Source: Sphingomonas azotifigens NBRC 15497 (GTDB lineage: Bacteria; Pseudomonadota; Alphaproteobacteria; Sphingomonadales; Sphingomonadaceae). Taken from it: a DNA stretch of 40,813 nucleotides. A program made the translations under genes and the position numbers. The notes below the pieces were generated by a model. The model saw only the letters and a program-made list of their open reading frames with translations, did no database searches and was not told the origin of the DNA. The DNA lies in assembly GCF_002091475.1 (NCBI RefSeq), contig NZ_BCTR01000061.1, forward strand, positions 1-40,813. Reading direction: 5' to 3'. Below, in pieces: positions 28,591-37,065 of this stretch (its first letter is position 1; each line of letters starts with the position of its first letter).

Positions 28591-29526
28591 TCAGGCGGTC
28601 GCGCGGAAGCGGCTGAAGCGGCCGGCCTGGCGGAAGCGTACCAGCCAGCTCGGCGCCACCGTGGCCATCGGCGTCGGGTGCACGCCCAGCGCGGCAAGGC
28701 CCTCGGCACCCGCCGGCACGACATTGTCGGCCTGGAGCATCGCGAACTGGTCGCGGGTGATCGGCGTGCCCGGCAGCGACGCGATCAGGCCTGCCAGCGA
28801 ATCGGGCAGCTCCACGAAATGCGGCTTGCGGCCGATCGCACCAGCGATCCAGTGGAGCAGCGCCGACATGCTCAGCACGTCCGGGCCGCCCAGCGTGTAG
28901 GTCTTGCCGCCATGCGCCGCAGGATCGGCGAGCGCCGCGGTGACCGCCTGGGCGACGTCGGCCACGAACACCGGCTGGAACCTGGTCTCGCCGCGCACGA
29001 CCGGCACGATGTTCAGCGGCGCGCCTGCGATCATGCCGGCGAAGCGGTTCACGAACGCGTCCTCGCGACCGAACACGATCGACGGGCGCAGGATCGTCGC
29101 GCCCGGGAAAGCGGCGAGCACGGCCTGCTCGCCGGCCGCCTTGCTGCGGCCATAGGCCGACGGCGAAGCGGCATCGGCACCGAGCGCCGAAATGTGCACC
29201 AGCGCACCGGCCCCGGCAGCCTTGGCCGCCTCGGCGACGTTGCGCGCGCCCTGGACATGGACCTTGTCGAAATCGCCGGCCAGGATGCCGACGAAGTTCA
29301 CCACCGCGTCGCTGCCCTGCAGGGCGCGGGCGAGCGTCTCGGGCTTGGTGATGTCGCCGACGACGAGCTGGGTCTGGCCCAGATTGCCCTGGGTCTTGAG
29401 GAACCAGGCGTCGCGGGGCTTGCGCTCGACGACGCGGACGCGCGCACCGGCGCTCAGCAATTCCTGCGCCACGTAGCGGCCGAGAAAGCCCCCACCGCCG
29501 ATCAGGGTTACCAGCCTGTCCTTCAT
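28591..29526 (-). CDS. Complex I NDUFA9-like NAD(P)H-binding protein (atypical SDR)
   Basis: The 311-residue protein has an N-terminal Rossmann motif VTLIGGGGFLGRYVAQELL (about residues 5-23), VVGDITKPETL, and a Tyr-containing YGRSKAAGEQAVLAAFPGAT segment, as in the atypical SDRs related to the NDUFA9 subunit of respiratory complex I. In alphaproteobacteria such proteins may assist complex I or quinone metabolism; that role is inference. The start is the ATG at 29524-29526 with GAGG 7 bases upstream. It is divergent from tRNA-Leu and upstream of uppP on the same strand. Confidence 0.88.
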   Translation of the reverse strand: MKDRLVTLIGGGGFLGRYVAQELLSAGARVRVVERKPRDAWFLKTQGNLGQTQLVVGDITKPETLARALQGSDAVVNFVGILAGDFDKVHVQGARNVAEAAKAAGAGALVHISALGADAASPSAYGRSKAAGEQAVLAAFPGATILRPSIVFGREDAFVNRFAGMIAGAPLNIVPVVRGETRFQPVFVADVAQAVTAALADPAAHGGKTYTLGGPDVLSMSALLHWIAGAIGRKPHFVELPDSLAGLIASLPGTPITRDQFAMLQADNVVPAGAEGLAALGVHPTPMATVAPSWLVRFRQAGRFSRFRATA

Positions 29527-29626
29527 CTTCCGCCTCACTGCCTGCGCGAACCTTTCGGCCCCAATGCCGTGGGAAGGGCTAAACGGCAAGCGCGACGCGA
29601 AGTCCAACATTTTTCGAAAAAGGTCG

Positions 29627-29656
29627 TTGACAGCCCCGCCGATCCTCCCCTAGAGG
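29627..29656 (+). promoter_or_regulatory. Promoter of tRNA-Leu
   Basis: A perfect TTGACA (29627-29632), 18-bp spacer and TAGAGG (29651-29656), 16 bp before the tRNA 5' end. Position and the consensus -35 make this a good call. Confidence 0.75.
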
Positions 29657-29672
29657 CGCCGGCCTACCCCGT

Positions 29673-29759
29673 GCCCAGATGGCGGAATTGGTAGACGCAC
29701 CAGCTTCAGGTGCTGGCGATCGCAAGGTCGTGGAGGTTCGAGTCCTCTTCTGGGCACCA
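29673..29759 (+). tRNA. tRNA-Leu (anticodon CAG)
   Basis: A class II tRNA of 87 bases including the encoded CCA. The acceptor arm is GCCCAGA/TCTGGGC with discriminator A. The anticodon arm CCAGC-TTCAGGT-GCTGG gives anticodon CAG. A long variable arm (CGATCGCAAGGTCG) and GTTCGAGTC in the T-arm are present. Confidence 0.97.
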
Positions 29760-30057
29760 CTTCCCCACATGCGGGAAATGCCGCGTGGCGTTGGCAATCG
29801 CCAACAGGTGATCCTGCCACGGCGAACGCGCCCGCTCTCCTGCTGCTTTAACGGTGGTCCTCGCCATCGCTCCGCGTTCCAGCGGCCTGGCGCGTAGGTT
29901 CCCCAAGACGAAACCGGTCCGCCGACACCGCGACCGCGATGCGCACCAGGCTTTAACACTCTCCGCGATAGGCCTTCGCCACCGCGCCGGCGCGCGCCTG
30001 CGGATCCGTCGTGCGCCATCGAACCAGCCGGGATGCGGTAGGGGACGTTGGGGAAAA
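29760..30057. other. Gene-free stretch after tRNA-Leu
   Basis: No supported gene lies in these ~300 bp. A perfect hairpin GTTGGC-AATC-GCCAAC (29790-29805) is 30 bp after the tRNA and may help end its transcript. No repeat of the tRNA 3' end and no integrase were found that would mark an integrated element. Confidence 0.5.
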
Positions 30058-30648
30058 ATGACCGAACTCGATCTTGAAATCGCTGCGATGCTGTACCCCG
30101 TATTGGTCGAGGCCGCGCCCGACGTGGAACTGCTGCCCTTTCGCGAACTGATCCGGCGGGCGCAGGTCCGCTATCCCGACAGCGCGGCAATGCAACGCCA
30201 GGTACCAGTCGGGATCGGCAGCCGTCTCGCTACGATTCGGGCGTTCACAGAGCCCCGCGGCTATCCGGACCTGACCTGCCTGGCCGTGTCCACGGGACGC
30301 GACGTTCCGCCGGAGAATTATCATACCGACGCCCGGGCGGAACAGGCACGCGTGGCCGCGTTCGACTGGAGCAAGGTCGCAGAGGAATTCACCCTCCAGA
30401 TCGGAAGCTGGCGCAGCGCGATGCGGACGCAGGTGAAGCGGCCGCGCGCGCAGCGGCAGCGCGAACTCGCCGTCGAGTTGATGTACGCCTATTACAGCGA
30501 ACACAAAACATCCCTGCCGCCGGCAATTCGCGACCATCGGGAAGCGATTATCGCTGCATTGATGGCGGGACAGGACGTCGCGGACGCGTTTGCGGCTGTC
30601 GTGCAGGCGATGCGTCCCGAGCAAAAGGCGACGGCGGCGCGGCCGTAA
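30058..30648 (+). CDS. Unrecognised 196-residue protein
   Basis: The start is ATG 30058, following a G-rich GGGGA stretch. The protein is soluble and has no signal peptide. The middle part reads VGIGSRLATIRAFTEPRGYPDLTCLAV followed by STGRDVPP, which resembles a pattern (…RLxxIxxFCxxxGLPxLTxLVVxxxTGxPG…) I associate with uncharacterised proteins of variable genome regions; this is recall, not a database result. The C-terminal half is helical (QRQRELAVELMYAYYSEH; AAFAAVVQAM-like end). No catalytic motif is evident. It stands alone between tRNA-Leu and the fucosidase gene. Confidence 0.65.
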   Translation: MTELDLEIAAMLYPVLVEAAPDVELLPFRELIRRAQVRYPDSAAMQRQVPVGIGSRLATIRAFTEPRGYPDLTCLAVSTGRDVPPENYHTDARAEQARVAAFDWSKVAEEFTLQIGSWRSAMRTQVKRPRAQRQRELAVELMYAYYSEHKTSLPPAIRDHREAIIAALMAGQDVADAFAAVVQAMRPEQKATAARP

Positions 30649-30807
30649 ATGCACGATGCGCCCGGCGACAGCGCGGCATCCTGACGGCCCGAGCGCCTGC
30701 CTTCATGCCGACCGCTGTCGCAGGTGAAAACTAAAAAGCATTTGCGAAACTCCTGGAGCGGGCTAGCTTTCTCCCGCGCGGACGGAATCGCCGCGATGGG
30801 AGAAAGA

Positions 30808-32430
30808 ATGCGCCTCGATCGCCGATCGCTGCTGTCCGCCACCGGCCTGGGCCTTGCCTCGCTTGCGGCCCCGGCCCGCGCCGCCACGGGCGATCCGTTC
30901 CAGGGCAACTGGCCGTCGCTCGTCCAGGGCTATCGCGCGCCCGACTGGTTCCGCGACGCCAAGTTCGGGATCTGGGCGCATTGGTCCGCGCAGTGCGTCC
31001 CCGAGGCCGGCGACTGGTATGCGCGGGAGATGTATCTGCAGGGCTCGCGCGCCTACAAGCACCACGTCGCCCAGTACGGCCACCCGTCGCAGACCGGTTT
31101 TCTCGACATGTACCCGCGCTGGACCGCAGCGCGCTGGGATCCGGAGCGGCTGCTCGACCTCTACCAGCGGGCGGGCGCGAAATATTTCATGGCGCTGGCC
31201 AACCACCACGACAATTTCGACACCTTCGCCTCGCGCCACCACCCCTGGAACGCGACGCGCATCGGCCCCCGCCAGGACATTATCGGCCGCTGGGCCAAGC
31301 TGGCCCGTGCGAGCGGGCTGCGCTTCGGCGTGTCGAACCATTCCGCCCATGCCTGGCACTGGCTGCAGCCGGCCTATGGCTATGATCCCGAAGGGCCGCT
31401 GGCCGGAAAGCGCTATGACGCCGCGTGGCGGACCAAGGCAGGCGGGCGCGGTACCTGGTGGGACGGGCTCGACCCGCAGCAGCTCTATACGGGATCGACC
31501 ATGCCGATGCCGGACGGGCTGAAGACAATCGCCGAGGCCAATGCCTGGCACGAGGCGCACGACCGGGTGTGGAACGAGGAGGCGCCCGCCGCCAATCCCT
31601 GGTTCACCCAGAACTGGCTGCTCCGCTGCAAGGACCTGATCGACCAGTATCAGCCCGACATGGTCTATTTCGACAATTTCACGCTCCCGCTGGGGCAGGC
31701 GGGGCTGGATGCCACCGCGCATTTCTACAACCAGTCGATGCGCTGGCATCAGGGCAGCAACCAGGCGGTGGTGACCGCCAAGGGCACGCCGGCCGATCGC
31801 CGCGCCGGTATCGTCGACGATGTCGAACGCGGCGTGCACGACGCCATCCAGCCCTATCCCTTCCAGACCGACACCTGCCTGGGCAACTGGCATTACGACC
31901 GCGATCTGTACGAACGCGATGGCTACAAGACGCCCGCCAAGGTGCTCCACACGCTGTGCGACGTCGTCGCCAAGAACGGCAATCTGATGCTGTCGGTGCC
32001 GATGCGCGGCGACGGCACGATCGACGAGAAGGAAGAGGCGATCGTCGAGGGGATCGCGGCCTGGATGGGGCAATATGGCGCCGCCATCTACGGCACGCGG
32101 CCCTGGCACCTGTTCGGCGAGGGCCCGACACGCACCCAGAGCGGCGACTTCAACGAAGGCTCGCCGCAATCGCCCTATACCGCCCGCGACATCCGCTATG
32201 TCCGCAAGGACGCCGCGGTGCACGCGCTGGTGCTGGGCTGGCCGGAGGACGGCGTCGCGCGCCTGCCGGCGCTCGCCACCCGCGGGACGGTGCAGCGGGT
32301 TACCCTGCCGGGCGATTCGGCGCCGCTCGATTTCCGGCGCGGGCCCGACGGTCTTGCCGTGACCTTGCCCGCCGCGCGCCGCAATGCGATCGGCGTCGCC
32401 CTGGTCATCGAAGGCGACGGGCTCGCCTGA
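30808..32430 (+). CDS. Alpha-L-fucosidase, glycoside hydrolase family 29, Tat-exported
   Basis: The 540-residue enzyme hydrolyses terminal alpha-L-fucose from glycans. The N-terminus MRLDRRSLLSATGLGLASLA is a twin-arginine signal ending near PARA. The GH29 barrel follows: KFGIWAHWSAQCVPEAGDWY (about residues 52-71), LANHHDNFDTFASRHHPWN, and the nucleophile region QPDMVYFDNFTLP, where the Asp of YFDNF is the expected nucleophile. NGNLMLSVPMRGDGTID is the family's late motif. The start was chosen for the Tat signal and GGGAG 5 bases upstream. The product should be periplasmic or secreted and feed L-fucose to the genes at 35-39 kb. Confidence 0.93.
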   Translation: MRLDRRSLLSATGLGLASLAAPARAATGDPFQGNWPSLVQGYRAPDWFRDAKFGIWAHWSAQCVPEAGDWYAREMYLQGSRAYKHHVAQYGHPSQTGFLDMYPRWTAARWDPERLLDLYQRAGAKYFMALANHHDNFDTFASRHHPWNATRIGPRQDIIGRWAKLARASGLRFGVSNHSAHAWHWLQPAYGYDPEGPLAGKRYDAAWRTKAGGRGTWWDGLDPQQLYTGSTMPMPDGLKTIAEANAWHEAHDRVWNEEAPAANPWFTQNWLLRCKDLIDQYQPDMVYFDNFTLPLGQAGLDATAHFYNQSMRWHQGSNQAVVTAKGTPADRRAGIVDDVERGVHDAIQPYPFQTDTCLGNWHYDRDLYERDGYKTPAKVLHTLCDVVAKNGNLMLSVPMRGDGTIDEKEEAIVEGIAAWMGQYGAAIYGTRPWHLFGEGPTRTQSGDFNEGSPQSPYTARDIRYVRKDAAVHALVLGWPEDGVARLPALATRGTVQRVTLPGDSAPLDFRRGPDGLAVTLPAARRNAIGVALVIEGDGLA

Positions 32431-32459
32431 CGGCCCCCGCACGCGAAGCGCGGGGGCCG
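32431..32459. terminator. Palindrome after the fucosidase gene
   Basis: CGGCCCCCGC (32431-32440) and GCGGGGGCCG (32450-32459) form a perfect 10-bp stem around nine bases, placed between convergent genes. There is no T-run, so it may act in both directions with help from Rho. Confidence 0.5.
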
Positions 32460-32473
32460 AGCATTCGGGCCGT

Positions 32474-33079
32474 TCAGCGCGCCGGGGTGGCGCTCGGCGC
32501 CGGTGCCGGCGGCGGAACGGCAGCGCCCGTCGCGGACGGCGGCACTGCGCCGGGCGCGGGCGGCACTGTTCCCGGCGGCGGCGGCATGGCACCCGGCGGC
32601 GGGGGCGGCGGCATGCCTGGACCGGCGAACGGCGGCGGCGGCGGCATTCCCGGCCCGCCGGGAGGGGGCGGGCCGTGCGGACCATGCGGCGGCGGCGCAC
32701 CGACCGCCTGCACCGTGCCCTGCGCATCGACGAGATAGGAAGCGTGCAGTTGTCCTTCGACATAGCGGCCCTGCACCGTCACCGCGCTGCCGGCCTGGAC
32801 ACCGTTGCCCGCCGGGCCGACATCGACCAGCGCCCGGCCCGAGCCGTCCTGCAGCACGAAACGATCGCCATAGGTTTCGGCGACGCGGCCCTTCACCGTC
32901 ACGATGCCGCTGGTCTGCGCGAGCCGCGCGACCGCGGTGGGCACGGTCGGGGCCATCTCCACCGGCGGACGGGTGAGCTGTACTGCGCCTGCGCCGCCCG
33001 CCGCGCCCAGCGCCAGCAGCCCGGCGGCCGCCAGCGTCAGCCGGTTACGCGGCGACAGCCTGTTCTTCCATTCGGGCAT
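32474..33079 (-). CDS. BOF/OB-fold exported protein with proline-rich tail
   Basis: The 201-residue protein has a membrane anchor or signal segment (RLTLAAAGLLALGAAGGAGA, about residues 13-32), then a small OB-fold domain (TVKGRVAETYGDRFVLQDGS, DVGPAGNGVQAGSAVTVQGR, about 57-105) resembling the bacterial YgiW/BOF family. The last ~75 residues are a low-complexity Pro/Gly/Ala tail with repeated GMPPPPP units. In E. coli ygiW (visP) is divergent from the two-component genes qseBC; here the same arrangement is seen with the regulator at 33191. The OB-fold may bind a small ligand in the periplasm; that is inference. Confidence 0.7.
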   Translation of the reverse strand: MPEWKNRLSPRNRLTLAAAGLLALGAAGGAGAVQLTRPPVEMAPTVPTAVARLAQTSGIVTVKGRVAETYGDRFVLQDGSGRALVDVGPAGNGVQAGSAVTVQGRYVEGQLHASYLVDAQGTVQAVGAPPPHGPHGPPPPGGPGMPPPPPFAGPGMPPPPPPGAMPPPPGTVPPAPGAVPPSATGAAVPPPAPAPSATPAR

Positions 33080-33139
33080 TCCATCAACTCCTCTTGGGTG
33101 TTCGATGGTGCCGGTCTAGCGAATCGATCCCGACCCGCG

Positions 33140-33167
33140 CTGAACCCCGCGGTTCAGTTTCGGTTTA
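33140..33167 (+). promoter_or_regulatory. PhoP-box-like operator between the BOF gene and the two-component operon
   Basis: GGTTCA-N5-GGTTTA (33151-33156, 33162-33167) fits the PhoP box pattern (G/T)GTTTA-N5-(G/T)GTTTA with one mismatch. An inverted third half-site CTGAACC (33140-33146) makes a perfect palindrome with GGTTCAG (33151-33157). TAGGCG at 33179-33184 could be the -10, 11 bp after the box, which would put the transcript start at or next to the regulator's ATG (33191). Autoregulation and control of the divergent BOF gene are inferred. Confidence 0.55.
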
Positions 33168-33190
33168 GGCCGGGGAGCTAGGCGAAGACG

Positions 33191-33862
33191 ATGCGGATCC
33201 TGCTGGTAGAAGACGATCCCGATCTCGGCCCCGCCATCGCGCGGGCGCTGCGGGCGGAGCATTGCGCGGTCGACCTCGCCGCGAACGGCGTCGATGCGCA
33301 GCATCTCGGCGACACCGAAGCCTATGATGTCGCGGTGCTCGATCTCGGCCTGCCGGGCAGGACCGGCGCCGAGATCCTCGCCGCCTGGCGCGCCGGTGGG
33401 CGCACGCTGCCGGTGCTGGTGCTCACCGCGCGCGAGGCCTGGGCCGACAAGGTGGCGGCGTTCAAGGCGGGCGCCGATGATTATCTGACCAAGCCGTTCC
33501 GCGTCGAGGAGCTGATGATGCGGCTGCGCGCGCTGGTCCGCCGCGCCGCCGGCCATGCCCAGACGCGGATCGCGTGCGGCCCGCTCGTCTTCGAGAGCCA
33601 GACCGGCCAGTTCGAGCTCGACGGCCTGCCACTCAAGCTCACCGCGTTCGAATGGCGCGTGCTGTCGCAGCTGATCCTGCGCCGCGAGGTGGTGATCGAG
33701 CGACTCGAACTTCTCGAGCGCGTCTATGAAGGCGATGCCGATGTCGATTCGAACAGCCTCGAGGTGATCATCGGCCGCTTGCGCCGCAAGATCGGCGCGG
33801 CGCGGATCGAGACGGTACGCGGGCGCGGATATCGGCTGACCTGCGGCGAGCAGCCGGCATGA
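33191..33862 (+). CDS. OmpR/PhoP-family response regulator
   Basis: The 223-residue regulator has a receiver with D8/D9, phospho-acceptor D51 (VLDLGLPGRTG), T79 and K101 (LTKPFR), and a C-terminal winged-helix DNA-binding domain (LTAFEWRVLSQLILRREVVI; DVDSNSLEVIIGRLRRKIG; VRGRGYRL). It belongs to the PhoP/QseB branch. Its stop overlaps the kinase start by four bases (ATGA). There is no strong ribosome-binding site immediately before the ATG (GGGGAG lies 13 bases away). Confidence 0.95.
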   Translation: MRILLVEDDPDLGPAIARALRAEHCAVDLAANGVDAQHLGDTEAYDVAVLDLGLPGRTGAEILAAWRAGGRTLPVLVLTAREAWADKVAAFKAGADDYLTKPFRVEELMMRLRALVRRAAGHAQTRIACGPLVFESQTGQFELDGLPLKLTAFEWRVLSQLILRREVVIERLELLERVYEGDADVDSNSLEVIIGRLRRKIGAARIETVRGRGYRLTCGEQPA

Positions 33863-35175
33863 AGCGCGGCTCGCTGCGCACGCGGATGCTCCTGGTCTCG
33901 GCGCTGGTCACCCTGGTTGCGCTTGGCCTGGCGGGGTGGACCATGGCGGGCGTGCTCGCGCGGGTGGTGACCGGCGGCATCGATCAGCGGCTCGACGCGC
34001 AGCTGGCAGTGCTGGCGAGCGTGGTGGACCAGGACGGACGTGTCGATCGCGCAAGGCTGTCGGCGCGGCAGGGCAGCCTCGCCGCTGGGCCGGGCTGGTA
34101 TTGGCGCATCGAAGGCCCGGCCGGGGCGATCGGCAGCGCCGACTTCCCCGCCCTGCGCCCGCCCTTCCCGCTGCCGCCCGGCGCGGCCGCGCCGCTGCCG
34201 CCGGTGCCGCTGGAAGGAGAGGACGCGAAGGGCCGGGTCCATGCCCGCCAGCTGGTGCTCGACACCAACGCCGGGCCGGTGACGCTCACCGCCGCGGCGC
34301 CGGGCCGGGTGATCGGGCGGCCGGTCCGCGATGCGCTGGTGCCGTTGGCGAGCGCGATCCTCGTGCTGGCCGCGATCTTCGCGCTGGCCGCCTGGGTGCA
34401 GCTGCGCTTCGCCTTGCGGCCGCTGGCGGCGCTGGTCGCGCAGATTGGTGCGATTCGCCGCGGCGAGCGCGATGCGGTCGACGAGGCGCAGCCCGCGGAG
34501 CTCCAGCCGCTTGCCGCCGAGCTCAACGCGCTGGCCACGGCCAATGCGGCGACGCTGGCTGCCGCCCGCCAGTCGGCGGCGAACCTTGCCCATGCGCTGA
34601 AGACCCCCGTCGCGACACTGGCGCTGACCGTCGACGCCGACAGCCCCGCGGCCGCGCAGGTCCGCCGGATCGAAGGTGTGATCCGCCATACGCTGGCCCG
34701 CGCGCGCGCCGCCGCGGTCAACCAGCGGGCGAGTACGGCGGTCGCCCCCGTCGTGACCGATGTCGCTGGCGTGATCGGCACGCTGTACCCCGCCATCGTG
34801 GTCGAGCGCGCGGTGCCCGAGGGTGCCCGGGTCGCGATCGATGCGCACGACTTCGCCGAGATGCTCGGCAACCTGCTCGACAATGCCGCGCGCCATGCGC
34901 GTAGCCGCGTCACCCTCGCCGTTACACGCGACGGCATCGGCCCGGTCGCCGTACAGATTGAAGACGACGGCCCCGGCATCCCGGCCGAACGCCGCGAGCA
35001 GGTGCTGCAACCCGGCGTCCGGCTGGACGAGGGCCCGGCCGGGGACGGTTTCGGCCTCGCCATCGTCCGCGACCTGCTCGCGCTCTATGGCGGGCGGATG
35101 GCGCTGGGCGAGAGCGGGCTGGGCGGGCTGCGCGTCGTGCTGCACTGCCCCGATGGCGGGTCTCAGCCCGGCTGA
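33859..35175 (+). CDS. Two-component sensor histidine kinase, PhoQ/QseC-like
   Basis: The 438-residue inner-membrane kinase has TM1 at about residues 9-33, a periplasmic sensor region (~34-159) containing a Pro-rich segment, TM2 at ~160-181 and a HAMP-like linker. The H-box is NLAHALKTPVATL with phospho-acceptor His245, the N-box is NLLDNAARHA, and the G-boxes are DDGPGIP and GDGFGLAIV. The ligand is unknown. It pairs with the regulator just upstream. Its end overlaps the end of the convergent IclR gene by 13 bp, leaving no intergenic terminator. Confidence 0.94.
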   Translation: MKRGSLRTRMLLVSALVTLVALGLAGWTMAGVLARVVTGGIDQRLDAQLAVLASVVDQDGRVDRARLSARQGSLAAGPGWYWRIEGPAGAIGSADFPALRPPFPLPPGAAAPLPPVPLEGEDAKGRVHARQLVLDTNAGPVTLTAAAPGRVIGRPVRDALVPLASAILVLAAIFALAAWVQLRFALRPLAALVAQIGAIRRGERDAVDEAQPAELQPLAAELNALATANAATLAAARQSAANLAHALKTPVATLALTVDADSPAAAQVRRIEGVIRHTLARARAAAVNQRASTAVAPVVTDVAGVIGTLYPAIVVERAVPEGARVAIDAHDFAEMLGNLLDNAARHARSRVTLAVTRDGIGPVAVQIEDDGPGIPAERREQVLQPGVRLDEGPAGDGFGLAIVRDLLALYGGRMALGESGLGGLRVVLHCPDGGSQPG

Positions 35176-35945
35176 TAGCCGAGCCGGTCCGAAATCCGGG
35201 CGGCTGCCGTGCGCAACTGGTCGCGCGTGGCGTCGAGATCGAGCTTCTGCGACCCGTCGATCAGTTCGAGAAAGGGCACCGTCAGCGCCGCCATGACATT
35301 GCCGTCGAAGCCGAAGATCGGGAAGCTGATATCGGTCACGCCATAGGTGACCGGGCTCTTGCGGCTATCATGCCCCGCCGCCCGCACCGCCGCCAGCCGC
35401 GCCGCCAGCCCGTCCGCATCGATGGGCGTGCCCCGCTCCTCTTCCGCGGCGCGCACCATCCGCTCGGCGAGCGCCGACGGTGCAAAGGCCAACAGCACCT
35501 GGCCCGAGCAGCTCTGGACCAGGTCGATCTGGGCGCCGATCTTGAGCGCGAAGCCGCGCGTCCCCGGCGATTCCTCGCGCGCGATCACCAGGCCATGCCC
35601 CCGGCTCGGCACGACGAGGTGGCAGGACTGCACCGTCTCGCGCGCCAGCACCTGCATCTCGGGCATCGCCGCGCGGACGAGATCCTGCGACGGGGTCGCC
35701 CGCAGCGCCACGTCGAGCAGCTTGTAGGCCACCGAATAGCGATCGGTCACCTCGGAGCGGCGCAGATAGCCGAGCTGCTCCATCACCACGACGATGCGGA
35801 ACAGCTCGCCGACCGAACGCCCCAGATCGGCGGCCATCTCGGTGACCAGCGCGCCCTGCGGCCGGCTGGCGAGCAGTTCGAGGACTTCGAACGCCTTCTC
35901 GATCGCGGGCGCGGCATAGGTCTTCTTCGTCCCGGCGCGAGCCAT
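35163..35945 (-). CDS. IclR-family transcriptional regulator
   Basis: The 260-residue protein has an N-terminal winged HTH (APAIEKAFEVLELLASRPQG; VTEMAADLGRSVGELFRIV) and the IclR effector-binding domain (LVQSCSGQVLLAFAPS; SFPIFGFDGNVMAALTVPF). IclR proteins often govern sugar-acid and aromatic catabolism. It is 10 bp downstream of the LacI gene on the same strand, so the two regulators are probably co-transcribed in the fucose region. The ligand is not evident. Confidence 0.93.
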   Translation of the reverse strand: MARAGTKKTYAAPAIEKAFEVLELLASRPQGALVTEMAADLGRSVGELFRIVVVMEQLGYLRRSEVTDRYSVAYKLLDVALRATPSQDLVRAAMPEMQVLARETVQSCHLVVPSRGHGLVIAREESPGTRGFALKIGAQIDLVQSCSGQVLLAFAPSALAERMVRAAEEERGTPIDADGLAARLAAVRAAGHDSRKSPVTYGVTDISFPIFGFDGNVMAALTVPFLELIDGSQKLDLDATRDQLRTAAARISDRLGYQPG

Positions 35946-35955
35946 GTGCCTCTCC

Positions 35956-36999
35956 TCAGCCCTTGTCTTCGGCCGGCGGCGCGCCGGTCGAGCTGCGCTT
36001 GACGATCTCGTGCTCGAGCACCCGGTCGCGGCGCGCGCGGGTCTTGGGCGCGCCGCGCGCCTCGGTCGCCACCAGCGCCAGCGCCTCGGCGGCGAGGCGG
36101 CGGACCGGCTGGTGGACGGTGGTGAGCGGCGGCCACAGCGTCACCGCGGCAGTGGTATCGTCGAAACCGACGACGGTAAGCTGGCGCGGCACGTCCAGCT
36201 GCCGGCGGTGCGCGACAGAGACGATCGCCGCAGCCATGTCGTCGTTGCTGGCGAACACCGCGGTCGGCGGCGCCGGACCGTCGAGCAATTCCTCGCCCGC
36301 AGCCAGGCCCGAGGCGTAGCTGAAATCGCCCTGCACCAGCTGGACGGCGGCATCGGGCACGTCGCGCACGGCATCTTCCATGCCCGCCCGGCGCTCCGCA
36401 CTCGCCGCCTGATCGGGGTTGCCGACGACGAAGCCGAAGCGGCGGTGCCCGAGATCGAGCAGGTGGCGGGTCATCTCATAGGCGGCGCGCCGATCGTCGA
36501 TCCGCACGCAGGTCGCGCCGGGCACATGATAGGCGCCGATCGCCGCGATCGGCACCCCTGCCCGCCCCAGCGTGCGCATCACCACCGGCGCCTCGCCGAG
36601 CGGCGGCGCGAGCAGGATGCCCGACAGCCCGGACGCAGCGAAGCGGGCCAGCTCGGCCTCGGCGGGTGGTCGCCCGCCCTCGCCCTTGAGCAGCACCAGC
36701 CGCGCGCCGTGGATCGAGGCTTCCTCGAACACCCCGGTCAGCAGCTCGCTCATGAACGCGGCGCTCGGGTTCGAATAGACCACGCCGATGCGCAGTTCAG
36801 CCGAGGTGACCAGGCTGCGCGCTGCGACATTGGGGACGTAGCTGAGCTCGGCGATCGCCTGCTCCACGGCTTCGCGCGTCGCCGCGCTCACCCCGCTGCG
36901 GCCGTTGATCACGCGCGAGACGGTCATCGCGGATACGCCGGCCTTTGCCGCCACGTCGATGATCGTGGCTCCCTGTACCGGCTTGCCCGCCTTCGCCAC
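35956..36999 (-). CDS. LacI-family transcriptional regulator
   Basis: The 347-residue regulator starts at GTG (36997-36999) with GGGAGG about 8 bases upstream. The HTH reads ATIIDVAAKAGVSAMTVSRV followed by INGRSGVS, then a hinge and a periplasmic-binding-protein-like sensor domain (IGVVYSNPSAAFMSELLTGV; VFASNDDMAAAIVSVA). A sugar, probably L-fucose or a derivative, is the likely ligand given the neighbours. It is divergent from the mutarotase gene; a LacI-type operator lies between. Confidence 0.94.
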   Translation of the reverse strand: MAKAGKPVQGATIIDVAAKAGVSAMTVSRVINGRSGVSAATREAVEQAIAELSYVPNVAARSLVTSAELRIGVVYSNPSAAFMSELLTGVFEEASIHGARLVLLKGEGGRPPAEAELARFAASGLSGILLAPPLGEAPVVMRTLGRAGVPIAAIGAYHVPGATCVRIDDRRAAYEMTRHLLDLGHRRFGFVVGNPDQAASAERRAGMEDAVRDVPDAAVQLVQGDFSYASGLAAGEELLDGPAPPTAVFASNDDMAAAIVSVAHRRQLDVPRQLTVVGFDDTTAAVTLWPPLTTVHQPVRRLAAEALALVATEARGAPKTRARRDRVLEHEIVKRSSTGAPPAEDKG

Positions 37000-37036
37000 C
37001 GCATTCGCCTCCCTGCCCCAGTCCGCCGGAGGTACG

Positions 37037-37052
37037 CGATCAAAACTGATCG
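37037..37052. promoter_or_regulatory. Inverted repeat upstream of the LacI gene
   Basis: CGATCA-AAAC-TGATCG is a perfect dyad 38 bp before the LacI start codon. It could be a second regulator site (for example for IclR) or part of the LacI promoter region. Confidence 0.4.
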
Positions 37053-37065
37053 GAAAAGTGGGGAT

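Noticed and set aside
29579..30190. Minus-strand frame of about 200 residues across tRNA-Leu
   Set aside because: It contains the peptide pattern RTRTSTTLRSPAPEAGAS, the well-known spurious translation of the tRNA-Leu complement; it is not a protein gene.
29760..30790. Genomic island integrated at tRNA-Leu
   Set aside because: No integrase, no repeat of the tRNA 3' end and no clear change in base composition were found within the window; kept only as a question about the unknown gene.
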